The notes: generated from the letters alone by a model not told the origin. DNA of 64,000 nucleotides from Flammeovirgaceae bacterium UBA7330 (GCA_002471275.1 DKPQ01000005.1:496001-560000); one strand, 5' to 3'; counted from the stretch's first letter, positions 17,418-25,833 are shown. Made by a program: numbers and translations.

Positions 17418-17469
17418 GTAAACAAAAATTTCAATTTGTTTAATCTTTATAATAAAAAAGTAAACAAAA
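17418..17469 (-). promoter_or_regulatory. Paired direct repeats upstream of the sigma-crtI-crtB operon
   Basis: The plus-strand 10-mer GTAAACAAAA occurs at 17418-17427 and again at 17460-17469, exactly 42 bp apart, which is about four helical turns. On the transcribed (minus) strand they read TTTTGTTTAC. They lie 27-78 bp upstream of the sigma factor start, where an operator or promoter would be. The region is AT-rich, so chance is possible. Confidence 0.4.
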
Positions 17470-17599
17470 TAGTTCACGTAATAATGCGGTTAAGGTTTCA
17501 TTTATCTCAAAAAAGATAGAAAAAAGCTTAAGAAGCCCATATTAAGCCTAATTATTATTGTTTAATAAAAAATAATAATTAGTTAATCAAAAAGAAGAA

Positions 17600-18487
17600 C
17601 TAGGAGTTCAATTCATCCATTAATTGGATGAGATCGTCAATTTTGGCAAGGATGGTTACATTTTCAGGAGCCTGAATATCCTGTCCTACTACCTGATATC
17701 CGGTGAGTAAGAGCTCAATGTCAGAAAACTCTGATGCTAGTTCATCGACATAATCCTGGATGTTAGCCGGTCCGGGAGTGGTAGTGATGATGGTGAAGAG
17801 GTAGTCAGGTTTTTGGATATTGACGATCCTGCGAAGGTCTTTCAGTGGGAGCGATTGACCCAAATAGAAAGTCATACCCTTACGGGATTTGATAATGTAA
17901 TCGGCAAACAAAAGGCCGATCTCATGCATTTCGCCATCGGGTAGAAAGAGCACGAATTTTTTACTGTCCGCATCTTGCTTGTGATACTGTCCGTCAATGG
18001 CTACGATAAGCTTTTGTCTTACAAGGTTGGAAATAAAGTGCTCTTGTGCAGGATTGATAGCACCTGTCTGCCACAGTACCCCAATTTTTGTCAAAAAAGG
18101 ATAAATCACATTCAGCATACAACTTTCAAACCCAAGCTTCAGGATACAGGTCGAAATGATTTTTTCAAACCGCTTTTCGTCCATATCCACCATGGCTATG
18201 GTCAATGCATGGATTTGCTCAGGGTATTTAAGGTCACGTTCAGTCAAATGCATGACCTCACGTTGCATCTCCTGATCTGTCATTTTAGAGATCCTGGAGA
18301 TTTTAAAACCATGTTCCTTCAATAAGGCTACGTTCAGTATATGCTTGAGGTCGGTCTCATCGTAGTACCTGATGTTTGTGGTCGTTCGCTTGGGCTTGAT
18401 CAATTCATACCGCTGCTCCCATATACGTATGGTGTGCGCCTTTATTCCTGAAAGGTGCTCCAGATCTCTAATAGAAAACGTAGACAT
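17600..18487 (-). CDS. CarH-like MerR-family B12-dependent photoreceptor/transcription regulator
   Basis: 295 residues from the ATG at 18487; the ATG at 18496 would lie on the predicted transcription start, and MSTFSIRDLEHLSGIKAHTIRIWEQRY is the usual start of the family. Domains: MerR winged helix (1-70), a helical bundle (85-165) and a cobalamin-binding Rossmann domain (170-295). The light-sensing signature Wx9EH is intact (Trp139, Glu149, His150), as is the cobalamin motif ExHxxG (Glu186, His188, Gly191), followed by GQSLPL. In CarH the first His becomes the upper cobalt ligand after light and the second is the lower ligand; the dark tetramer represses carotenoid genes. Its place just upstream of the crt operon supports the same role here. 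The gene shares a 15-base promoter motif with ispH. Confidence 0.9.
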   Translation of the reverse strand: MSTFSIRDLEHLSGIKAHTIRIWEQRYELIKPKRTTTNIRYYDETDLKHILNVALLKEHGFKISRISKMTDQEMQREVMHLTERDLKYPEQIHALTIAMVDMDEKRFEKIISTCILKLGFESCMLNVIYPFLTKIGVLWQTGAINPAQEHFISNLVRQKLIVAIDGQYHKQDADSKKFVLFLPDGEMHEIGLLFADYIIKSRKGMTFYLGQSLPLKDLRRIVNIQKPDYLFTIITTTPGPANIQDYVDELASEFSDIELLLTGYQVVGQDIQAPENVTILAKIDDLIQLMDELNS

Positions 18488-18503
18488 GGGCGGCATCGGT
18501 CAC

Positions 18504-18519
18504 TAAATTTATTGCGAAC
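18504..18519 (-). promoter_or_regulatory. Probable promoter of the CarH-like gene, with shared 15-base motif
   Basis: The minus strand at 18519-18505 reads GTTCGCAATAAATTT, the same 15 bases as at 14512-14498 before ispH. TAAATTTA (18511-18504) resembles the -7 element TAnnTTTG. This would put the transcript start near 18497, supporting the ATG at 18487 as the start codon and implying a very short leader. Confidence 0.5.
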
Positions 18520-18700
18520 TACTTAACCTCGCGTGATAATTAAATGTTTAAGCAAAAATCAACAAAATATTTTTTGGTCAAATATCTAACTGGATGTACT
18601 TGAAATAGTTTGCAATTTTTCGCGGAAGGACAGCTGTAAATCTCAGAATAATTGATCAATTATAAACTGAATGTATTTAATTTGATCACTTAATTCAAAA

Positions 18701-20422
18701 ATGATGCAAATAATAGAGTCACCAAACGAGTATGATGTTGTAATTGTAGGCTCCGGAGCCGGAGGTGGGATGGCTACCAAAATTTTATCTGAAGCCGGAC
18801 TAAAAATAGCCGTGGTAGAGGCCGGACCATATTTTGATCCTGCAGACCCTGAGCAGATGACCCAGCTCAAGTGGCCATGGGAATCTCCCCGTAGAGGTGC
18901 CAATACCAATCGGGCATTTGGAGACTTCGATGCAGCTTATGGAGGCTGGGAAATCGAAGGCGAACCCTACACCCACACCCCGGGTACAAAGTTTGAATGG
19001 TTCAGGTCACATATGCTTGGTGGAAGGACAAATCACTGGGGAAGAATTTCCCTTCGGTTTGGTCCGAATGATTTTAAGAGAAAGGACATTGATGGGTTGG
19101 GAGATAACTGGCCAATAGGATATGAGGATGTAAAGCCTTATTACGATAAGGTTGATAAGTTGGTGGGGATATTTGGCACCAAAGAGGGTATATATAATGA
19201 ACCGGATGGCTTTTTCCTACCGCCTCCCAAGCCGAGGTTGCATGAATTGTATTATAAAAAAGGTGCGGATAAATTGGGCATTCCTACTATTCCGGCGCGT
19301 AAGTCCATGGTGACTAAGCGGATCAATGATGATCGGGGCGTATGCTTTTATTGTGGACAGTGTGGACGAGCATGTAGTGTATATGCTGATTTTTCCGCCG
19401 GAACATGTTTGATATTTCCAGCCCTTAAGTCAGGTGGGCAGGTCGATTTATATGTTAACTCTGTTGTTCGTGAGGTGGTCACTGATGACCAGGGCAAGGC
19501 CAAAGGTGTCGTCTACATTAGTAAGGAGGACAGGAAAGAACATCAAATCAATGGGAAGGTAGTGGTGCTGGCAGCTTCAGCTTGTAGCAGTGCCAGGATT
19601 TTACTCAACTCTAAGAGTTCCAACCATCCAAACGGATTGGGTAATAACAGCGGGATCGTTGGAAAATATCTCCATGATTCAACGGGGGCTGCCAGACAGG
19701 CGTTCATCCCTGATCTGATGAACCGAAAGACCTATAACGAGGATGGCGTTTCCGGAATGCATGTGTATACCCCGTGGTGGCTGGATAATAGCAAGTTGGA
19801 CTTTGCTCGCGGCTATCATATTGAACTAGGCGGCGGTCTTGGAATGCCTGCCTATGGATTTGGGTTTGGCGTGACAGAACTAAATAAATATGTTGGAGGC
19901 GTAGTAGGAGGATATGGAAACAAGCTACGGGAGGACGTGAAGAAATTCTATGGTAGTATCGTAGGGTTATACGGTCGTGGGGAATGTATTGCAGTGGAAT
20001 CAAACTACTGTGAAATAGACCCTAATGTAGTGGATGAATATGGAATCCCAGTTCTGAGATTTAATTACCGATGGTCAGATCATGAACGCAATCAGGCCAA
20101 GCATATGCACAATACTTTTGAGGGAATCTTTGATGCGATGGGTGGAGTGGTGCTTGGAGATAAACCGGGAAGAGATGAAGATTATGGTCTTCATACTCCG
20201 GGCAATATCATCCATGAGGTAGGTACTACCAGAATGGGAAATGACCCCCGAACCTCGGTTGTAAATCAATATGAGCAACTACACGATGCAAAGAATGTGT
20301 TTGTCGTAGATGGAGGACCTTTCGTATCACAAGCTGACAAAAACCCCACATGGACCATCATGGCTCTTGCATGGAGGACTTCGGATTATATCATTGATGA
20401 ACTTAAAAAACAAAATATCTAA
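18701..20422 (+). CDS. GMC-family FAD-dependent oxidoreductase (large subunit)
   Basis: 573 residues. The N-terminal FAD-binding motif is YDVVIVGSGAGGGMATKIL. The GMC signature GGRTNHWGRISLRF follows, then a cysteine cluster FYCGQCGRAC near 225. The C-terminal catalytic region is HEVGTTRMGNDP and ends with the conserved NPTWTIMALAWRTSDYI. Such enzymes oxidise sugar or alcohol groups, often as the large subunit of membrane-bound gluconate or glucose dehydrogenases. There is no signal peptide; the partner protein encoded next carries a twin-arginine signal, so the complex is probably exported folded on the partner's signal. The stop overlaps the next start by 1 bp. The substrate cannot be told from sequence. 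The gene starts 213 bp from the divergent CarH-like gene, whose light control might extend to it, but I see no shared motif. Confidence 0.9.
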   Translation: MMQIIESPNEYDVVIVGSGAGGGMATKILSEAGLKIAVVEAGPYFDPADPEQMTQLKWPWESPRRGANTNRAFGDFDAAYGGWEIEGEPYTHTPGTKFEWFRSHMLGGRTNHWGRISLRFGPNDFKRKDIDGLGDNWPIGYEDVKPYYDKVDKLVGIFGTKEGIYNEPDGFFLPPPKPRLHELYYKKGADKLGIPTIPARKSMVTKRINDDRGVCFYCGQCGRACSVYADFSAGTCLIFPALKSGGQVDLYVNSVVREVVTDDQGKAKGVVYISKEDRKEHQINGKVVVLAASACSSARILLNSKSSNHPNGLGNNSGIVGKYLHDSTGAARQAFIPDLMNRKTYNEDGVSGMHVYTPWWLDNSKLDFARGYHIELGGGLGMPAYGFGFGVTELNKYVGGVVGGYGNKLREDVKKFYGSIVGLYGRGECIAVESNYCEIDPNVVDEYGIPVLRFNYRWSDHERNQAKHMHNTFEGIFDAMGGVVLGDKPGRDEDYGLHTPGNIIHEVGTTRMGNDPRTSVVNQYEQLHDAKNVFVVDGGPFVSQADKNPTWTIMALAWRTSDYIIDELKKQNI

Positions 20423-21126
20423 TGGATAGAAGGGAATCATTAAAATCGATGCTGATCACCACAATTGTTGGTGGAGTAGGATTTCAGGCATGTACACCGG
20501 AAGAAGCAGAGAAGGTTCAGCAGCTCACAACAAAGGTTGGTACCTATGGCAGAACTGAAGCGGAAAAGATATACGATCAAAAGCTCATGGCCATTGATTT
20601 TTTCAATGAGCATGAACTCAATACAATAGCTGTTTTATGTGATATCATATTACCTGATTTTGATGGTAAAGGAGCAGCATCTGATGCAGCTGTGGCAGAT
20701 TTCATCGAATTTATTGTAAAAGATATGCCCAGATACCAAACCCCTATCAGGGGTGGTATTATGTGGTTGGATAGTGCATCAAATAAAGCTTACGGAAAGG
20801 TATTTGTCAAGTGCAGCCAGGATCAGCAAATTTCGATTGTTGACAGGATAGCTTACCCTGGTAAAACCGCTGCTGCAGATCGTCAGGGTGAAATGTTTTT
20901 CTCTCTGATGAGGAACCTAACACTTACCGGGTACTATACCACGCAAATTGGCATTCAGGACCTGGGCTATAAGGGCAATACACCAAATATTTGGGACGGA
21001 GTACCTGATGATGTGCTGAAAGATCATGGCATGGAATACCCGAAGGAATGGATGCCAAAATTTGTTGATCAGTCTAAGAGGGATGTAAAAGCCGAGTGGG
21101 ATGAAGACGGAAATCTGATCACCTGA
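20422..21126 (+). CDS. Gluconate 2-dehydrogenase subunit 3 family protein, Tat signal
   Basis: 234 residues. It begins MDRRESLKSMLITTIVGGVGFQAC, a twin-arginine signal ending in a lipobox-like GFQAC, so the mature protein may be a lipid-anchored Tat substrate. The remainder fits the small gamma subunit of GMC-type dehydrogenases (FFNEHELNTIAVLCDIILPDFDG, and near the end IWDGVPDDVLKDHGM). This subunit helps export and hold the GMC flavoprotein. It is translationally coupled to the GMC gene. No cytochrome c subunit gene follows, so the electron acceptor is not encoded here. A strong hairpin after the stop ends the operon. Confidence 0.85.
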   Translation: MDRRESLKSMLITTIVGGVGFQACTPEEAEKVQQLTTKVGTYGRTEAEKIYDQKLMAIDFFNEHELNTIAVLCDIILPDFDGKGAASDAAVADFIEFIVKDMPRYQTPIRGGIMWLDSASNKAYGKVFVKCSQDQQISIVDRIAYPGKTAAADRQGEMFFSLMRNLTLTGYYTTQIGIQDLGYKGNTPNIWDGVPDDVLKDHGMEYPKEWMPKFVDQSKRDVKAEWDEDGNLIT

Positions 21127-21204
21127 CAGAGCAATCTCAACCTAACTTTCACAACATCCGGGTATTTGTGAATGCCAAACCAGCAAGCCCGGATCGGTAA
21201 AAAT

Positions 21205-21239
21205 AAAAGGGTTTAGAACGATCGTTCCAACCCCTTTTT
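21205..21239. terminator. Bidirectional terminator hairpin
   Basis: AAAAGGG on the left and CCCTTTT on the right flank a perfect 12-base palindrome GAACGATCGTTC. The hairpin lies between the convergent subunit-3 gene and the aldehyde dehydrogenase gene and has U-rich tails in both directions. Confidence 0.8.
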
Positions 21240-21265
21240 AAATTTAATCCCTTGTTTTCGGGAGC

Positions 21266-22828
21266 TTATTTTTTCAACTCACCATCTACCAGTCGCCAGA
21301 TGCCTAATGGATTGCTATCCTTAAGTGCATCTGGTAGCATGTTTTGAGGCATGTCCTGGAAGCAGATGGGTCTCAAAAACCTTTTGATGGCTCCGGTACC
21401 TACAGAGGTAGATCTTGAGTCCGTTGTGGCAGGATATGGTCCGCCATGATGCATCGAATGACAAACTTCTACTCCGGTTGGATAGCCATTGAAAATGATC
21501 CTGCCCACCTTGTTTTCAAGAATTTCTACCAGCTCACCATAGGCAGCCAGGTCCTTATCTGTTCCAATGATCGTAGCGGTCAGGTGTCCCTCAAGATTTC
21601 TTGCCAAATCAAGAATTTCCTCTTTATCATCCGCATCTACCAGCAAGGTTGATGGACCAAAAACTTCCTCCGCCAGGGCAGGATTGCTTTTGAAAGTACT
21701 GTAAGCCACCTGGTATGCCTGACCAGCAACACCATTGCCATTTTTATCAGCTGTCAGTTTTTTGATGCCATTACCGGCAAACTTCTCCACGCCTTTGTTG
21801 AACGCACCTTTGATGCCGTCTGTCAGCATGGTGCCTTCAAATTGGTTCAATGATTCTGTGAGCGCACTCACCAGCTCACCGGATTTTTCAGACTTCGGAA
21901 GAACTGTGAGCCCCGGATTGGTACAAAACTGACCAACGCCCATGGTCACAGAACCTGCCAGTTGAGCTCCTATCTCAGCACCCCTTGTATTTTGTGCATC
22001 CGGAAGGATGAATACAGGATTGCTGCTACCCATCTCTGCATAGACGGGAATGGGCTCAGGTCTTTGGTTGGCCAGATCAAACAGCGCTTTTCCACCTCTG
22101 AAGGAGCCGGTAAATCCTACGGCTTTGATAGATGGATGTTTTACCAGGGCACTTCCCACATCAATAGAGGTACCGATGATCATGGAGAATACGCCTTCCG
22201 GCATGCCTGTATTCTGAGCAGCCTTTACAATCGCAGCTGCTACGTATTCTGAGGTGCCCGGATGAGCAGGGTGTCCCTTGAAAACAACAGGGCATCCGGC
22301 AGCAAGTGCTGAGGCTGTATCACCACCAGCCACTGAAAAGGCCAAAGGGAAGTTGCTGGCGCCAAAGACGCCCACAGGACCCAAAGGCACTTTCATCTGC
22401 CTTACGTCAGGTTTGGGTAGAGGTTGTCGGTCCGGTTGTGCCGTGTCGATTCGTCCTTCCAGGTACCAGCCGTCTCTGATCAGGCTGGCAAATAGTTTCA
22501 TCTGGTTTACTGTTCTTCCTCGCTCTCCGGTCAGTCGGGCAATCGGTAAAGCAGTTTCCTTTGAGCCTCGCTCAAGTAGTGAATCGCCCAGCGCCATGAT
22601 CTCATCCCCGATGGCTTCAAGGAATTGTGCCCGCTGTTCGTTAGTGGTCTTTCTGTAGGCGTAAAAAGCTTTTTCTGCAAGAGAAATGGCTTCTTCAATC
22701 TCTTCAGTTGTAGACTCCGTAAAAGTTACCTCCAGGTTCTGGCCGGTGGTTGGGTCCACACCAAAGAATTTCTTCGAGCCTTTTGCTGATGTCTTGTTGC
22801 CTATAAAAGTTTGTCCGGATAAATTCAT
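21266..22828 (-). CDS. Aldehyde dehydrogenase, 2-oxoglutarate-semialdehyde dehydrogenase type
   Basis: 520 residues, the length typical of the long NADP-linked 2,5-dioxovalerate (alpha-ketoglutarate semialdehyde) dehydrogenases. The catalytic pair is Glu265 (VYAEMGSSNP) and Cys302 (GQFCTNPG); the cofactor-site segments are GPVGVFGASNFPLAFS and VFKGHPAHPGTSE. It oxidises 2-oxoglutarate semialdehyde to 2-oxoglutarate. The FAH-family dehydratase gene is 8 bp upstream on the same strand, and its expected product is the substrate of this enzyme, which supports the assignment. Other ALDH substrates cannot be fully excluded. Confidence 0.88.
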   Translation of the reverse strand: MNLSGQTFIGNKTSAKGSKKFFGVDPTTGQNLEVTFTESTTEEIEEAISLAEKAFYAYRKTTNEQRAQFLEAIGDEIMALGDSLLERGSKETALPIARLTGERGRTVNQMKLFASLIRDGWYLEGRIDTAQPDRQPLPKPDVRQMKVPLGPVGVFGASNFPLAFSVAGGDTASALAAGCPVVFKGHPAHPGTSEYVAAAIVKAAQNTGMPEGVFSMIIGTSIDVGSALVKHPSIKAVGFTGSFRGGKALFDLANQRPEPIPVYAEMGSSNPVFILPDAQNTRGAEIGAQLAGSVTMGVGQFCTNPGLTVLPKSEKSGELVSALTESLNQFEGTMLTDGIKGAFNKGVEKFAGNGIKKLTADKNGNGVAGQAYQVAYSTFKSNPALAEEVFGPSTLLVDADDKEEILDLARNLEGHLTATIIGTDKDLAAYGELVEILENKVGRIIFNGYPTGVEVCHSMHHGGPYPATTDSRSTSVGTGAIKRFLRPICFQDMPQNMLPDALKDSNPLGIWRLVDGELKK

Positions 22829-22836
22829 ATTAATAT

Positions 22837-23670
22837 TTAGGGTTTTTTTGCGATAAAGTTTGTGAGTGTTCCAATTCCCTCGATGGATATATTTACCTGG
22901 TCTTTTTCCTGGAGTGTAAACTCATTGGGTGGTACGATGCCAGTGCCAGTCATGAGAAAACACCCGTAAGGAAAATCACATTCTCTGAACAAAAAGGAAA
23001 CAAGTTCTGTGTGCTTTCTTTTCATCTGATCGATGCCGATCTCCTCTTCAAAGGCCAGCTTGTCATCCCTCAGGATTTGTAACTTGATTTTTGATTCAGG
23101 GTCTATACCATTTTCGGGAACATAAATACAAGGTCCCAATCCTGCACATTTTTCATAAACTTTCGCCTGAGGCAGATATAGTGGATTTTCTCCTTCAATG
23201 CTTCGGGAGCTCATGTCATTACCGACTGTGTAACCCTGTATCTCTCCTTTGGTATTAACAAAAAGCGTGAGTTCTGGTTCCGGTACATCCCATTTTGAAT
23301 CTTTTCTGATGTACACTTCCGCCAAATGACCTACGGTTCTGGCAATGTTTGCTTTAAAAAACAACTCTGGTCTTTCGGCAGAATAGACCCTGTCATATAC
23401 GTCACCACCATCCTGGGATTCTTCCATTCGGGCCGAACGGCTGCGGTAATAAGTTACTCCAGATGCCCAGATCTCCTGACTTTGTAGGGGAGGAAGAAGT
23501 TTTTCATTGGCGAGGTCCACCTGGGAGGTCTCTTTATCGGCAACCAGTGCCTGAAGAAATTCGTAAAGCTGACTTCTGTTGATTAATTCATCCCAGGGGA
23601 TATTTTTTTCGAGATAAAATTTTTCCTTGTGTTCAATAAGTGCCCCCTGGGCGGTTTTATATATTTTCAT
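22837..23670 (-). CDS. FAH-family 2-keto-3-deoxy-sugar-acid dehydratase-like enzyme
   Basis: 277 residues from the ATG at 23670; an ATG 21 bases upstream is possible. The fumarylacetoacetate hydrolase fold is seen from the metal ligands in WDVPEPELTLFV (Glu131, Glu133) and GNDMSSRSIEGENPLYLPQ (Asp152). The GVTYYRSRSARMEES segment and the ENPLYLPQAK motif are, from memory, typical of 2-keto-3-deoxy-D-arabinonate dehydratase relatives rather than of true fumarylacetoacetases. That enzyme removes water from a 2-keto-3-deoxypentonate to give 2-oxoglutarate semialdehyde. The adjacent semialdehyde dehydrogenase gene makes a two-step module of the Weimberg-type route likely. The upstream sugar dehydrogenase and first dehydratase are not adjacent. 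Confidence 0.82.
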   Translation of the reverse strand: MKIYKTAQGALIEHKEKFYLEKNIPWDELINRSQLYEFLQALVADKETSQVDLANEKLLPPLQSQEIWASGVTYYRSRSARMEESQDGGDVYDRVYSAERPELFFKANIARTVGHLAEVYIRKDSKWDVPEPELTLFVNTKGEIQGYTVGNDMSSRSIEGENPLYLPQAKVYEKCAGLGPCIYVPENGIDPESKIKLQILRDDKLAFEEEIGIDQMKRKHTELVSFLFRECDFPYGCFLMTGTGIVPPNEFTLQEKDQVNISIEGIGTLTNFIAKKP

Positions 23671-23751
23671 CTTTAGGTTGATTAACTCCAAAATTAATAC
23701 TTCGATATCTTTGAAACATACTATATCGAGATTTACTAAATAACGATAGAA

Positions 23752-24057
23752 ATGATTCTATACAATGTGACTGTGACGATAGACCCTCAAGTAGAGGCTG
23801 AATGGATTGAATGGATGAAAAATGTACACATCCCGGAGGTGATGAAGACCGGTTGCTTTAAAGAGCACAGATTTTTGAGGTTGGTGACCGAAAGGCCGGA
23901 TGTGGATGGCAATACCTATGCGATACAGTATTTCGCAACGGATGGTAAGCAAATTGACATCTATATGGAAAAGCATGCCCACGGATTAAGACAAACCCAT
24001 GCAGAAAAATACGGTAATAAGATGGCGGCTTTCAGGACCCTTCTTGAGGAGGTCTAA
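23752..24057 (+). CDS. DUF4286 family protein
   Basis: 101 residues starting MILYNVTVTIDPQVEAEWIEWMKNVHIPEVM, the usual pattern of the DUF4286 family, and ending in a helical TLLEEV. It is a small soluble alpha-beta protein resembling a ferredoxin-like dimeric fold; the family has no assigned function. It converges with the GNAT gene and overlaps its end by 4 bp. No regulatory element is evident in the 81-bp gap to the divergent FAH-family gene. Confidence 0.8.
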   Translation: MILYNVTVTIDPQVEAEWIEWMKNVHIPEVMKTGCFKEHRFLRLVTERPDVDGNTYAIQYFATDGKQIDIYMEKHAHGLRQTHAEKYGNKMAAFRTLLEEV

Positions 24058-24500
24058 AAATCGATGCTGCAATTGATCCATTCCGGATCAAATTGTGCAT
24101 TGTACTTTTTGTAAAAGTTGATGGCGGGTTCGTTCCAATCCAATACCTGCCATACCATCCCATTACACTTTTCCTCTTTGGCGATTTCAATGGTACGGTC
24201 GAAAAGCCTTTTACCAGTTCCCAGGCCTCGCTGTGACTCAGTCACTATCAGGTCTTCGAGCCAGAGTCGTTTTCCTTTCCAGGTGGAATACCTGTAGTAA
24301 TAAAGGGACATACCCTCTATCACCCCGTCCTTTTCTGCAACGATGAAGCCAAAAATGGGATTTTTCCCAAAACCATCTTCTTCCATCATTTCAAGGGTGT
24401 TGGTGACCTGCTCCGGAGCTTTTTCATACAGCGCGAGCTCTTCGATCAGTTCCAGTACCCTGGGGAGGTCTTCCTTTTTTCCCTGTCGTATTTCTACCAT
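24054..24500 (-). CDS. GNAT family N-acetyltransferase (diamine acetyltransferase-like)
   Basis: 148 residues. The acetyl-CoA pyrophosphate loop is QRGLGTGKRLF (motif A), preceded by LWLEDLIVTE and followed by VLDWNEPAINFYKKYNA (motif B). The order and the YYYRYSTWKGKRLWLEDL segment resemble the spermidine/spermine-type SAT group, but the substrate cannot be fixed. It lies 28 bp downstream of serS on the same strand and may be read from the serS promoter. Confidence 0.88.
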   Translation of the reverse strand: MVEIRQGKKEDLPRVLELIEELALYEKAPEQVTNTLEMMEEDGFGKNPIFGFIVAEKDGVIEGMSLYYYRYSTWKGKRLWLEDLIVTESQRGLGTGKRLFDRTIEIAKEEKCNGMVWQVLDWNEPAINFYKKYNAQFDPEWINCSIDF

Positions 24501-24528
24501 CCTACAAAGTTATGAAAGTATGGTAACC

Positions 24529-25812
24529 TCATTTTTTTGTGATGGATTTGAATCCGAGATAGGGATGCAATACCTCGGGCATTGCAATACCCTCAGCTCC
24601 CTGATTGTTCTCGAGTAGTGCTGCTACGATCCGAGGCAAGGCCAAAGCGCTGCCATTGAGCGTATGGGCCAGTATTTTCTTGCCATCATCTCCCTTTATT
24701 CGCAGTTTCAACCTGTTTGCCTGATAGGTCTCAAAGTTAGAAACTGAACTGACCTCGAGCCACTTTTTCTGTGCGGCAGAAAAGACTTCAAAGTCATAAG
24801 TCAGTGCTGATGTAAAACCCATATCCCCACCACATAGTCTTAGTATCCTGTATGGCAGTCCCAAACCTTTCACAAGGTTTTCCACATGTGCTACCATCTT
24901 ATCCAGCGTCTCATAAGACTGATCCGGATGGTTGATTTCTACGATTTCTACCTTATCAAACTGGTGAAGTCTGTTGAGGCCACGTACATGGGCTCCCCAT
25001 GAGCCTGCCTCACGCCTGAAACAGGGCGTATAACCCACATTTTTGATTGGTAGCTGCTCCGCATTGAGGATTACATCCCGATAGATGTTAGTGATAGGAA
25101 CCTCCGCTGTAGGGATCATATACAGGTTGCTTTCAATGACCTGGTACATCTGTCCCTCTTTATCCGGAAGCTGGCCGGTACCATATCCCGAATCTTCATT
25201 GATCAGAATGGGAGGCTGTACTTCCGTGAAACCCGCTTTCAAGGCTTCATCAAGGAAATAATTCACCAGCGCCCTGTTTAGGCGCGCGCCCTGACCCTTA
25301 TAAAAGGGAAAGCCAGCGCCGGTCACCTTGTTGCCCAGCTCAAAATCGATGATGTCGTATTCCTCAATCAGGTCCCAGTGTGGCTTTGCTGACTCTGGCA
25401 AATCAGGAATATTTTCATCGGCCTGCTTTACGATCTCATTGTCTTCTGCCGACTTACCGGCTACCACGGAATCATGTGGTATATTGGGAATATTGTATAG
25501 CGCCTCTGTGAGTTGTTTTTCAATCTCCTGCAATTTTGGCCCCAGCTCTTTGGATTGCTGTTTGAGTGCAGCAGTGTCCTTTTTTGCCTGATCCGCCTCA
25601 TCTTTTTTCCCGGACTGGATGAGCTGACCAATTTGTTTGGCCATCTGATTGGACTGCGCAAGCAAATCATCCAGTTGTAGCTGGGTATTTCGTCGTTCTT
25701 CATCAATCTTCAGGATATTCTGAAGTATATCTGCAGCATTTTGAATGCCTCTTTTTTGTAATCCTTTGGTATAGACCTCAAAATGATCCCTTATAGCGGA
25801 AGTTTGTAGCAT
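24529..25812 (-). CDS. serS: Seryl-tRNA synthetase
   Basis: 427 residues. An N-terminal coiled-coil arm (residues about 30-110, LAQSNQMAKQIGQLIQ ... LKQQSKELGPKLQEIEKQL) binds tRNA-Ser. The class II catalytic core has motif 2 in FRREAGSWGAHVRGLNRLHQFDKVE and motif 3 in LNGSALALPRIVAALLEN. It charges tRNA-Ser (and tRNA-Sec where present). It is an essential housekeeping gene of normal length. A TACTTTTG -7 element lies 22 bp upstream of the start. Confidence 0.97.
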   Translation of the reverse strand: MLQTSAIRDHFEVYTKGLQKRGIQNAADILQNILKIDEERRNTQLQLDDLLAQSNQMAKQIGQLIQSGKKDEADQAKKDTAALKQQSKELGPKLQEIEKQLTEALYNIPNIPHDSVVAGKSAEDNEIVKQADENIPDLPESAKPHWDLIEEYDIIDFELGNKVTGAGFPFYKGQGARLNRALVNYFLDEALKAGFTEVQPPILINEDSGYGTGQLPDKEGQMYQVIESNLYMIPTAEVPITNIYRDVILNAEQLPIKNVGYTPCFRREAGSWGAHVRGLNRLHQFDKVEIVEINHPDQSYETLDKMVAHVENLVKGLGLPYRILRLCGGDMGFTSALTYDFEVFSAAQKKWLEVSSVSNFETYQANRLKLRIKGDDGKKILAHTLNGSALALPRIVAALLENNQGAEGIAMPEVLHPYLGFKSITKK

Positions 25813-25833
25813 TTGATCAGGTTGTTAAAAACG

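Noticed and set aside
22278..22658. Plus-strand frame of 126 codons
   Set aside because: Shadow of the aldehyde dehydrogenase coding strand; residues are Ser/Pro-rich noise.
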